A stretch of 6,218 nucleotides of DNA from Actinomycetes bacterium. GTDB taxonomy: Bacteria > Actinomycetota > Aquicultoria > CAJVYJ01 > JAUVQD01. Shown here in pieces: positions 1 through 5,483 of this stretch. Both the position numbers and the translations under genes were made by a program. Position 1 is the stretch's first letter; each line of letters opens with the position of its first letter. A model generated the notes under the pieces. It saw only the letters and a program-made list of their open reading frames with translations. It was not told the origin of the DNA and made no database searches. The stretch spans positions 1 to 6,218 of the forward strand of contig JAUWIO010000051.1 in NCBI GenBank assembly GCA_030605305.1. Direction: 5' to 3'.

Positions 1-701
1 CCGGAAGTATAGAGCATGAATGCGTAGTCTTCGGCGGCCATCACCGCGGGGGTGAAATGGTGGTCGGCCTCGGCCATCATCTTCGAGTAGAGGTGCTCCC
101 CGGCCTTTGGCCGAAAATCAGTACCCCGCGTGTCGACCAGGATGACATCTTTGAGCGCCGGCAGGTCGTCCCGGACGGACTCGATCCGCTCGTAATATCC
201 GGGGATCGTGACCACGGCCCGGGCATCGCTATCTCCCAAGCGGTCCTTGATCGCCTCCGGCCCAAAAGCGGCAAACAATGTCCCCGCGACGGCCCCGAGC
301 TTGAGAATGGCCAAGAAGGCGATGTACAGCTCGGGCAGGCGAGGCAGAAAGATAAAGACACGATCCCCTTTCTTGATGCCGATATCCGTCAGCGCGTTCG
401 CTAGTTGATTGGATAGGCGGGACAGCTCCCGAAAGGTGTACTTCTCGACCTCGCCCCGCTCGCCCTCCCAGTAAAGAGCGACCTTATTCTTGCGCCAGCC
501 CACAGCATGTCTGTCGACCGCATTATAAGCGGCGTTGAGATGGTCTTCGTCAAACCAGTCTATCTCGCGCCGCGCCTGCTCCCACGAGAAGTCGCGGCAG
601 GCCGCTTCATAATTGCCAAGATTGGGCGGGGTCGTGAAAAGCTCCGCCGGCTTGTCGACTATCTCTATCTTCTCGCCGGCGGAACGTAGTGTGAACGTCA
701 T
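1..701 (-). CDS. acsA: AMP-forming acetyl-CoA synthetase, N-terminal part (cut by left window edge)
   Basis: Read from the minus strand, this frame is open from an ATG at 701 to the window edge, giving 233 complete residues. It matches the N-terminal part of AMP-forming acetate-CoA ligases of the AcsA type (acetate + ATP + CoA to acetyl-CoA + AMP + PPi, cytoplasmic). Recognisable stretches are NAAYNAVDRHA (57-67), NKVALYWEGE (72-81), YTFRELSRLSNQLANAL (88-104), KKGDRVFIFLPRLPELY (110-126) and KDRLGDSDARAVVT (152-165). The visible part ends in EDYAFMLYTS (224-233), the start of the phosphate-binding YTSGTTG motif of adenylate-forming enzymes. The C-terminal domain, with the lysine that is acetylated in many homologues, lies outside the window. 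The start is supported by an AAGGAGA site 5-6 nt upstream. It follows the DRTGG gene by 35 bp and is probably the third gene of that operon. Another short-chain acyl-CoA synthetase is possible, but the N-terminal similarity favours acetate. Confidence 0.93.
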   Translation of the reverse strand, partial: MTFTLRSAGEKIEIVDKPAELFTTPPNLGNYEAACRDFSWEQARREIDWFDEDHLNAAYNAVDRHAVGWRKNKVALYWEGERGEVEKYTFRELSRLSNQLANALTDIGIKKGDRVFIFLPRLPELYIAFLAILKLGAVAGTLFAAFGPEAIKDRLGDSDARAVVTIPGYYERIESVRDDLPALKDVILVDTRGTDFRPKAGEHLYSKMMAEADHHFTPAVMAAEDYAFMLYTS

Positions 702-706
702 TTACT

Positions 707-713
707 TCTCCTT
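707..713 (-). promoter_or_regulatory. Ribosome binding site of acsA
   Basis: The minus strand reads AAGGAGA followed by AGTAA and the ATG at 701. The AGGAG core (708-712) sits 6 nt from the start codon, which fixes the start of the acetyl-CoA synthetase. Confidence 0.85.
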
Positions 714-731
714 GTGCGTCTTTTCGTTATG

Positions 732-755
732 CTGCGCTAGTCAAAAACAGCGCAG
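732..755 (-). other. Inverted repeat (7-bp stem) at the DRTGG gene stop codon
   Basis: CTGCGCT (732-738) and AGCGCAG (749-755) form a perfect 7-bp stem with a 10-nt loop. The stem includes part of the TAG stop codon of the DRTGG gene and lies about 20 nt upstream of the acsA ribosome binding site. No T-run follows on either strand, so it is not a standard Rho-independent terminator. It could be an mRNA hairpin in the intercistronic region that affects processing or relative expression, or it could be chance. Confidence 0.4.
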
Positions 756-1798
756 AGCCTATCCAAATCCAAGTGTTCTCTCATTCGTTCACCGATCTGG
801 TCGAGCTTGACCTGTTCGTGGACGCGAGTCTGACCTATCAAGCTCTCCGTCCTCTCGACCGCGGTCAAAGTATCGACTTCGACCAACATCACCGGAACCC
901 CTTTTTGCTCGGCCACAGAGAGAACGGCCGGCGGCGGCAGGTAGTTGCCGGTCAAGACCAGACAACTCGTCGGGGTCTCGAGGGCCGCCAGCTGCACATC
1001 GGCCCGGTCTCCGCCGGTGATCACTGCCTTGCGCGCCTTATGTCGAAAGAACCGTAGCGCTTGCTCCTGCCCCATCGCGCCGACCATGAAGGTCTCGACT
1101 TTGTTGTCCCCATGCTCTTTACCGCAGAGGTATCTGCCGCCAAGAGACCGCGCCAGAGTATCGACGCTGACCGCCAAAAGGCTGGCGTCCCGGGGCATGA
1201 TCCCAAACGAGGGAATGCCCTCCCTGTCCAGAAACGGCACAACAGCCTCTTCCAGGACCTGCATCTGTGCCGGACGGACCCAGTTAAAGATCACTCCGGC
1301 CAGGCGGTCTCCAAAACTGTCGCGGGCAACCAGGATATCGTCTACTAGTTCAAAGTTATTGTCTAGTTTCACGACCAGCACCGCGCCGGCCTCTAACTCG
1401 CCGATAAGTTCCGGAGCTGAAGCCCGGTGCAGGCGTCCGTCATTAATGTGGCCGGAGCCTTCTATGACTACCGGGGCGCCTGACGCGCTTACTTTTACGA
1501 AGGCGTCCTTGATGCGCGCCGGCGCGTCCCTGTCTTCGCCGCGCAGGCGGTCTATGGTCTCCGAGGACGTCAGGACCAACGGGCACAAATCGCCTACCGA
1601 TGCCTCCAGGTCCAGAGCCTCCTTGGCGTATAGGGCGGCTTTATCGCAGATCGTCGTGTTGAGGGATGCCGGCAGGTTGCCGACCGGTTTAAAGTAAACC
1701 GCCTCCCGGCCTCTTTGTCTCAGCTCCTTGATCAGGTTGAGGACCAGCCCGGTCTTGCCCGAGTATGGCTCTGTGGACAAAAACATCAGATTCTTCAC
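737..1798 (-). CDS. Phosphotransacetylase-like regulatory protein: BioD-like P-loop domain plus DRTGG domain
   Basis: This 353-residue soluble protein resembles the N-terminal, non-catalytic half of long-form phosphate acetyltransferases. Residues 3-205 form a dethiobiotin-synthetase-like P-loop NTPase domain (AAA_26 type), with the nucleotide-binding loop EPYSGKTG at 10-17, YFKPVG at 35-40 and VVIEGSGHIND at 110-120. Residues 212-320 form a DRTGG domain, with VGAMGQEQAL at 239-248 and VITGGDRADVQLAAL at 259-273. The catalytic phosphotransacetylase domain is absent and the TAG stop follows LCAVFD, so this is a stand-alone protein, not a frameshifted Pta. The start is GTG at 1798, overlapping the upstream acyl-CoA synthetase stop by 4 bp and preceded by GGAGG 7 nt away. 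Genes of this type are known beside ADP-forming acetyl-CoA synthetase genes. A role in sensing nucleotide or acetyl-CoA state for its neighbours is inference; no function is established. Dethiobiotin synthesis is unlikely because of the DRTGG domain and the gene context. Confidence 0.9.
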   Translation of the reverse strand: MKNLMFLSTEPYSGKTGLVLNLIKELRQRGREAVYFKPVGNLPASLNTTICDKAALYAKEALDLEASVGDLCPLVLTSSETIDRLRGEDRDAPARIKDAFVKVSASGAPVVIEGSGHINDGRLHRASAPELIGELEAGAVLVVKLDNNFELVDDILVARDSFGDRLAGVIFNWVRPAQMQVLEEAVVPFLDREGIPSFGIMPRDASLLAVSVDTLARSLGGRYLCGKEHGDNKVETFMVGAMGQEQALRFFRHKARKAVITGGDRADVQLAALETPTSCLVLTGNYLPPPAVLSVAEQKGVPVMLVEVDTLTAVERTESLIGQTRVHEQVKLDQIGERMREHLDLDRLCAVFD

Positions 1799-3933
1799 GA
1801 TTTTGCCTCCAATAATATTCTGACGTCGGCAGCGACAGCGCCCGATCCGGAAGCCATTGCCAGCAAGGGATTTATGTCAAGCTCGGCAATGGACGGCTCG
1901 TCCATCACCAGCTGAGAAAGGCGCATTATCGTGTCGATTATAGCGTCCGTATCGGACCGTTCTTCGCCGCGAACACCTTCGAGCAGCGCCCGCGAACGTA
2001 TCTCCCGCACCATCTGGGCGGCGTCCTCAGTGGTAACCGGGGCCAAGCGAAAAGACACGTCTTTCAGAACCTCGACATAGATCCCGCCCATCCCGAACAT
2101 CATAAGCGGACCGAACTGGGTATCGCGATTCATGCCGACTATCGTTTCTTTTCCGCCCCGCACCATCTCCTGCACGACCACGCCCGCTATCTCTGCTTCC
2201 GGTATATACTTCTCGACATTACTGAGCAGGTCGCGATAGTCTCGTCGCAATTCAAAATCGTTCTCGACGCCTACTTTGACGGCCCCGACATCCGTCTTAT
2301 GTAGAACATCGGGAGAGCTGACCTTCAAAACGACCGGATAACCGATCTCGGCCGCGATCGCCAACGCCTCCCGCTGGTTCGAAGCGACGGCGCTTCGCGG
2401 CGTGCGGATGCCGTAAGCCTTGACCACATCGAGGGCTTCGACATCGACCAAATAGCGCTTCCCCTCTTCCTCTGCCCGATTGAGAATGCGTCTGGCCGCC
2501 TCTCTATCGACGGGCAGCTTGGTCGGAGTCTCCTCCGGTAGCGAACCGGCCTCGGAGTAACGGACCATCGCATCGACCATGGCCACTGCCCGCTCGGGGA
2601 AGTAGAAGTTTGGAATAGACCCGGCGCGCAAAACAGCCGTGCCTTCGTCGACCAAGGACTTCCCCATGAACGCGGCGAAGACCGGTTTTGTACCAACACC
2701 GGCTGCGGCCTTCGTCATTGCCGCCGCTGTCGCTCCTATCTCGGTCATCGCTTGCGGCGTCAGGATAACAACAGCCGAGTCGACATTGGGATCGGCCAGC
2801 ACACTTTTGATGGCCGCCCCATAGCGGTCGGCTAAAGCATCTCCAAGCACATCAACCGGATTATACACACTCGCTTCAGCCGGCAGTGCCCGGCGGAGGT
2901 TCTCGACGGTGTGCGGGTTAAAATCGGCCAACCACAGACCGCGGCGCTCGCTCTCGTCGGCGGCCATGATCCCCGGGCCGCCGGCATTCGTAATGATGGC
3001 GAGGCGGCGGCCGTGAGGTCCGGGCTGGGAGCTGAAGCCCAGTGCGTAGTCGAATAAGTCCTGGACCGTGGCCGCCCTGATCACGCCGCTCTGACGAAAC
3101 GCCGCCTCATAAACGCTCTCCGAGCCGGCCAGCGTCCCGGTATGTGAGGATACCGCCTTAGCGCCGGCATTGGTCGTTCCCGACTTCAGGGCCACGACCG
3201 GTTTTTCCCGGGCCGCCGCCGAGGCAGCTGTCATGAAAGCCCGACCGTCGCTGATCCCTTCGATATACATGGATATGATATTGGTCTGCGGATCGGCCGC
3301 CAGCCAGGGCAGCAGGTCTATCTCGCTGATGTCCGCCTTATTTCCGAGGCTGATGAACTTCGAGAAGCCGACGTCCTCGCCATGGGCCCAGTCCAAGATG
3401 GCCGTACAAAGCGCTCCGGACTGAGACATGAACGCCACTCCGCCCGACCGTGGAAGCGCGCCCGCGAATGACGCGTTGAGGCCGGAGGCTGTATCCATGA
3501 CGCCAAGGCAATTGGGACCGACCAGCCTGATCCCTAAAGCTCGGGCGGGGGCGGCCAACTCGGTTTCGAGCCTGGCCCCCTCGATCCCCGTTTCTTTAAA
3601 CCCCGCCGAGATGACTATCGCGGCTCGAGCGCCGGCTCGCGCCCCCTCTTCAAGAACTGCCTTGATGTACGGAGCGGGGATGGCGATGACCAAGAGGTCT
3701 ACCGGAGCGCCGATCTCCGTTATCGAACCATAGGCGCGCCGCCCGGCTATTTCAGTTGCCTTAGGGTTTATTGGGTAGACGGGGCCCGAGAACGTCCGGA
3801 TGAGATTGTCGAATACCACCCGCCCCACCTTCTCAGGTTCGCGAGCGGCGCCCACTACGGCTACGGAGCGCGGTTGAAAAAGAAAGTGTAGGTCTGTCTC
3901 TTCGGTTTTCTTCTCACTGGCTGCCTCACTCAT
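1795..3933 (-). CDS. ADP-forming acetyl/acyl-CoA synthetase, fused alpha and beta subunits
   Basis: The 712-residue product has the full fused architecture of NDP-forming acyl-CoA synthetases (acyl-CoA + ADP + Pi to free acid + ATP + CoA). Domains in order are a CoA-binding Rossmann domain (about 15-145; PRSVAVVGA at 21-29, VGPNCLGVMD at 138-147), a succinyl-CoA-ligase-like domain (about 160-300), a second ligase domain (about 305-460; ITNAGGPGIMAADE at 314-327) and a C-terminal ATP-grasp domain (about 485-708). The likely phosphorylated histidine is H264 in SSHTGTLAGS. A second conserved histidine, H545 in SPDVLHKTDVG, corresponds to the beta-subunit histidine proposed to relay phosphate. 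GMGGIYVEVLKDVSFRLAP (614-632) and AELDINPLL (683-691) are typical of the ATP-grasp end. There is no C-terminal GNAT domain, so it is not a Pat-type protein acetyltransferase. Length is normal for a fused enzyme. The ATG at 3933 has a GGGAGGT site 8-9 nt upstream. Acetate is the likeliest acid given the neighbours, but branched or aryl acids cannot be excluded. Confidence 0.94.
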   Translation of the reverse strand: MSEAASEKKTEETDLHFLFQPRSVAVVGAAREPEKVGRVVFDNLIRTFSGPVYPINPKATEIAGRRAYGSITEIGAPVDLLVIAIPAPYIKAVLEEGARAGARAAIVISAGFKETGIEGARLETELAAPARALGIRLVGPNCLGVMDTASGLNASFAGALPRSGGVAFMSQSGALCTAILDWAHGEDVGFSKFISLGNKADISEIDLLPWLAADPQTNIISMYIEGISDGRAFMTAASAAAREKPVVALKSGTTNAGAKAVSSHTGTLAGSESVYEAAFRQSGVIRAATVQDLFDYALGFSSQPGPHGRRLAIITNAGGPGIMAADESERRGLWLADFNPHTVENLRRALPAEASVYNPVDVLGDALADRYGAAIKSVLADPNVDSAVVILTPQAMTEIGATAAAMTKAAAGVGTKPVFAAFMGKSLVDEGTAVLRAGSIPNFYFPERAVAMVDAMVRYSEAGSLPEETPTKLPVDREAARRILNRAEEEGKRYLVDVEALDVVKAYGIRTPRSAVASNQREALAIAAEIGYPVVLKVSSPDVLHKTDVGAVKVGVENDFELRRDYRDLLSNVEKYIPEAEIAGVVVQEMVRGGKETIVGMNRDTQFGPLMMFGMGGIYVEVLKDVSFRLAPVTTEDAAQMVREIRSRALLEGVRGEERSDTDAIIDTIMRLSQLVMDEPSIAELDINPLLAMASGSGAVAADVRILLEAKS
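1806..1810 (-). promoter_or_regulatory. Ribosome binding site of the DRTGG gene (inside the acyl-CoA synthetase gene)
   Basis: The minus strand reads GGAGG at 1810-1806, then 7 nt, then GTG at 1798. The site lies within the last codons of the upstream gene and decides the GTG start. Together with the overlapping stop and start (GTGA) it indicates translational coupling. Confidence 0.85.
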
Positions 3934-3941
3934 ATGCCGGT

Positions 3942-3948
3942 ACCTCCC
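3942..3948 (-). promoter_or_regulatory. Ribosome binding site of the ADP-forming synthetase
   Basis: The minus strand reads GGGAGGT, then ACCGGCAT just before the ATG at 3933. The GGAGG core (3943-3947) is 9 nt from the start, which supports it over later in-frame starts. Confidence 0.8.
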
Positions 3949-3956
3949 GCTTAGGC

Positions 3957-3982
3957 ATTATTCCCGATATCGGGTATGACAA
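3957..3982 (-). promoter_or_regulatory. Possible promoter elements for the acetate operon (weak)
   Basis: On the minus strand AATAAT (3962-3957) matches the -10 consensus at five of six bases. It is followed by GCCTA, as at the rpmF promoter. A TTGTCA (3982-3977) resembles a -35 box, but the spacer is only 14 bp, too short for unaided sigma70 use. The 12-bp palindrome fills the spacer. Either the promoter needs an activator, the -35 is not used, or this is not a promoter and the operon is read from rpmF. Confidence 0.35.
3960..3977. promoter_or_regulatory. Near-perfect 18-bp palindrome, candidate operator upstream of the acetate operon
   Basis: The plus strand ATTCCCGATATCGGGTAT is a palindrome with one mismatched pair (3962/3975) around a perfect 12-bp core, CCCGATATCGGG (3963-3974). 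It lies 12-15 nt upstream of the ribosome binding site of the ADP-forming synthetase and overlaps the candidate promoter. The placement suits a dimeric repressor or activator. No T-run follows on the minus strand, so it does not look like the rpmF terminator. The cognate regulator is not in the window. Confidence 0.5.
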
Positions 3983-4014
3983 GCGGGTCCGCGAGGGAAG
4001 CTCGAGCGGGAAGA

Positions 4015-4194
4015 CTAGTCAGTCACGACCACTTCGCGCCCGGCGTACGTCCCACAGGTCGCGCAGACATGATGGGGCCGCTTGGGCTCGTGGCATTGGG
4101 GGCACTCGTTAAAAGTCGGCGCCGTTGTCGCCTTCCAATTAGCCTTGCGACTTCGCGTCCGGCATTTTGAGGTTTTTCTCTTCGGTACAGCCAT
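4015..4194 (-). CDS. rpmF: 50S ribosomal protein bL32
   Basis: The minus strand encodes a 59-residue protein that starts MAVPKRKTSKCRTRSRKANW and ends GREVVVTD before a TAG stop. It has the bL32 hallmarks: the MAVPKRKTS start, a basic N-terminal tail that reaches into the ribosome, and a zinc ribbon with CPQC (C31, C34) and CATC (C44, C47). The flanking text ECPQCHEPKRPHHVC is nearly diagnostic. All four cysteines are present, so this is the zinc-binding form and not the cysteine-free paralogue used in zinc shortage. The length is normal (about 56-60 residues). An AAGGAGA site precedes the ATG at 4194, and a strong promoter lies 60-90 nt upstream. In many bacteria rpmF follows a yceD (DUF177) gene and precedes plsX. 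Neither is adjacent here; a GGDEF gene is upstream and an acyl-CoA synthetase downstream. The gene is easily missed because it is so short. Confidence 0.97.
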   Translation of the reverse strand: MAVPKRKTSKCRTRSRKANWKATTAPTFNECPQCHEPKRPHHVCATCGTYAGREVVVTD

Positions 4195-4198
4195 TTTT

Positions 4199-4205
4199 TC
4201 TCCTT
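4199..4205 (-). promoter_or_regulatory. Ribosome binding site of rpmF
   Basis: The minus strand reads AAGGAGA followed by AAAA and ATG. The AGGAG core (4200-4204) is about 5 nt upstream of the start at 4194. Confidence 0.88.
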
Positions 4206-4209
4206 GCTA

Positions 4210-4228
4210 GACCCGCTGCTAACGGGTC
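4210..4228 (-). promoter_or_regulatory. Hairpin in the rpmF 5' leader
   Basis: GACCCG (4210-4215) and CGGGTC (4223-4228) form a perfect 6-bp, GC-rich stem with a 7-nt loop. It lies 4 nt upstream of the Shine-Dalgarno site and within the predicted leader of about 50 nt. No T-run follows, so it is not a terminator. It could be a target for translational control by a ribosomal protein or a 5' stabiliser. Autoregulation is inference only. Confidence 0.45.
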
Positions 4229-4253
4229 ACTCATTCATTTTAGAAGCATAGGC

Positions 4254-4282
4254 ATTATATATAAGTAATTTTCCAGATACAA
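4254..4282 (-). promoter_or_regulatory. Sigma70-type promoter of rpmF
   Basis: On the minus strand TTGTAT (4282-4277) and a perfect TATAAT (4259-4254) are separated by exactly 17 bp, in the most AT-rich part of the window. Transcription would start near 4246-4248, giving a leader of about 52 nt before the rpmF ATG at 4194. This is the clearest promoter in the window. It may also serve the acetate operon, since no convincing terminator follows rpmF. Confidence 0.8.
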
Positions 4283-4285
4283 GCC

Positions 4286-4295
4286 CTGGCGCCAG
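4286..4295. promoter_or_regulatory. 10-bp palindrome next to the rpmF promoter -35 box
   Basis: CTGGCGCCAG is a perfect 10-bp palindrome lying 3 bp upstream of the -35 box and 2 bp beyond the GGDEF gene stop codon. It has no spare loop and no following T-run, so it is a poor terminator. It could be a regulator site at the promoter. Palindromes of this length occur a few times by chance in 6 kb, so support is weak. Confidence 0.25.
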
Positions 4296-4297
4296 AT

Positions 4298-5392
4298 CTA
4301 CACTGCCGGTCGGTCGATCCAGCGCTGGTGGGCCTGGCGCTTCTGGCGATATAGGGCCTTATCGGCCATCGATATCAGCTCATTGGCTGTCCGGCCGTCA
4401 CCGGGAAATGTGGAGCGGCCCAGTGAAGCCGAGACTTTGACCTCCCGCCCGTCCGATCCAGGCGCCTGTAACCGAAGACAATCGACACGCTCCGCGACCC
4501 GGCCCGCGACTACGACTGCCTCATCTTCCATAGTCTCAGGCAGCAAGACAATAAACTCATCCCCGCCAAAGCGCCCGACTAGATCGGTCTCCCGACAGGC
4601 AGCGGTCAGAGCCATGGCCGTCTTCTTGAGGACCTGGTCTCCAAAAAGATGCCCGTAAGTGTCGTTGATGCCCTTAAAGCTGTCGAGATCCAACATCAGA
4701 AGGCCAAGCGGATGCCCGTATCTCGACGAACGTTTGATCTCCCGATCGAGCCTCGCGGCCATGAACCGGCGATTATACGATCCGGTGACCGCGTCCGTGT
4801 CAGATAAATGCTTTAATCTCAGGTAGAGGCGGCTATTGTCGATAGCGGCCCCGGTGATCGAACCGATCGTCTCGAGCAGCTGGGGGTCTACCTCGGTGAT
4901 CGAGCTATCATCCCCGCACCCTAGCGTCATGGATCCAAGTATCCGGCCCCGGGCCGAAAGTGGGATGACGCCGAACCTCACTATACCGAAAGAGCGTCCT
5001 GAGGCCGGACCCACCAGCTTGTTGACCTCCACGATCACCGGCTTTCCGGTCCTCACAACGCCGGCAGAGACATTCCGGTCCAAGCGTGGGGCATCGCGCC
5101 CCACATGGTCGGCGAATTCGTTCGCCCGGCGCAGCCAGATAGAGCGCGTCTCATCGGGGTGTCCCGGCAGCGACAAGTCGCCGGCACTGGCGTTGAAGAG
5201 CTTGACCGTGCTGTCGAGCGCCGCCTCGATCACGCTTTTCAGGTCGAGCGAGGCGCTGACTGCGCTGGTCAAGGATAGTAAGCTGAAGAGCGGCTGATTG
5301 CGGTGCCACGCACTATCTATCGGCGGTCCAACCACTCCCTTGTCCATCCATGGATCGATAAGAGTTTCGTCCCCAGAGCTGTCATTATCCAT
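4298..5392 (-). CDS. Cytoplasmic GAF-GGDEF diguanylate cyclase
   Basis: This 364-residue soluble protein should make cyclic di-GMP from two GTP. Residues about 48-190 form a GAF sensor domain (SLDLKSVIEAALDSTVKLF at 48-66, RTGKPVIVEV at 114-123, GVIPLSARGRILGSMTLG at 141-158). Residues about 195-355 form the GGDEF domain: DAVTGSYNRR (200-209), metal-binding MLDLDSFKGINDTYGHLFGD (233-252), the signature GGDEF (276-280) and KALYRQKRQAH near the end. The inhibitory I-site RxxD is present as RETD (267-270), five residues before GGDEF, so product inhibition is expected. No EAL domain, membrane segment or signal peptide is seen. The frame opens earlier, at an ATG at 5449, but that start lacks a Shine-Dalgarno site. 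The ATG at 5392 has AAGGGG 8 nt upstream and is preferred. The GAF ligand is unknown. The neighbours give no clear clue to the process controlled. Confidence 0.93.
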   Translation of the reverse strand: MDNDSSGDETLIDPWMDKGVVGPPIDSAWHRNQPLFSLLSLTSAVSASLDLKSVIEAALDSTVKLFNASAGDLSLPGHPDETRSIWLRRANEFADHVGRDAPRLDRNVSAGVVRTGKPVIVEVNKLVGPASGRSFGIVRFGVIPLSARGRILGSMTLGCGDDSSITEVDPQLLETIGSITGAAIDNSRLYLRLKHLSDTDAVTGSYNRRFMAARLDREIKRSSRYGHPLGLLMLDLDSFKGINDTYGHLFGDQVLKKTAMALTAACRETDLVGRFGGDEFIVLLPETMEDEAVVVAGRVAERVDCLRLQAPGSDGREVKVSASLGRSTFPGDGRTANELISMADKALYRQKRQAHQRWIDRPAV

Positions 5393-5483
5393 ATAGCCGC
5401 CCCCTTTCGCCTTCACTCGGTTGTTTATGCCCAAACACGTGTGGCGCATATGGGGAGGGTGGCTCTTTATTATGCCCGGCGGT
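5393..5483. other. Intergenic gap between isocitrate dehydrogenase and GGDEF genes
   Basis: These 91 bp hold the GGDEF ribosome binding site and an 8-bp palindrome, ACACGTGT (5435-5442). A CATAAT (5474-5469, minus strand) resembles a -10 box but has only CCGCCC at the -35 position. No hairpin followed by a T-run is visible, so readthrough from the dehydrogenase gene into the GGDEF gene cannot be excluded. Confidence 0.4.
5401..5406 (-). promoter_or_regulatory. Ribosome binding site of the GGDEF gene
   Basis: The minus strand reads AAAGGGGGCGGCTAT before the ATG at 5392. The AAGGGG core is 8 nt from this start. It favours 5392 over the upstream in-frame ATG at 5449, which would add 19 residues. 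Confidence 0.65.

Noticed and set aside
57..404. A 115-codon open frame on the plus strand near the left edge
   Set aside because: It is antisense to the acetyl-CoA synthetase fragment, whose protein similarity is clear across the same bases.
945..1697. A 250-codon open frame on the plus strand
   Set aside because: It lies wholly antisense to the well-supported DRTGG gene. Its product is rich in Ser, Arg, Thr and Pro with no recognisable domain, as expected for the shadow of a GC-rich gene.
1795..3933. Pat-type protein acetyltransferase (ACD-like domain plus GNAT)
   Set aside because: The protein ends after the ATP-grasp domain with no GNAT segment, and the likely catalytic histidine in SSHTGTLAG is present, so it should be an enzyme.
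3983..4007. Small inverted repeats (GCGG-gt-CCGC and GCTCGAGC) as an rpmF terminator
   Set aside because: The stems are only 4 bp each and no T-run follows on the minus strand, so a Rho-independent terminator is not supported.
4227..4238. Tiny upstream frame Met-Asn-Glu-stop in the rpmF leader
   Set aside because: It has no ribosome binding site, and three codons carry no attenuation-like pattern such as repeated codons of one amino acid.
4836..5297. A 153-codon open frame on the plus strand
   Set aside because: It is antisense to the GAF domain of the diguanylate cyclase gene, shows no family resemblance, and is best explained as a shadow frame.
5393..5449. N-terminal extension of the GGDEF protein from the ATG at 5449
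   Set aside because: No Shine-Dalgarno site precedes that ATG, and the 19 added residues belong to no domain. The ATG at 5392 has AAGGGG at good spacing.
5469..5474. CATAAT as a -10 box for the GGDEF gene
   Set aside because: The bases at the -35 distance read CCGCCC on the minus strand, nothing like TTGACA, so a promoter call is not justified.
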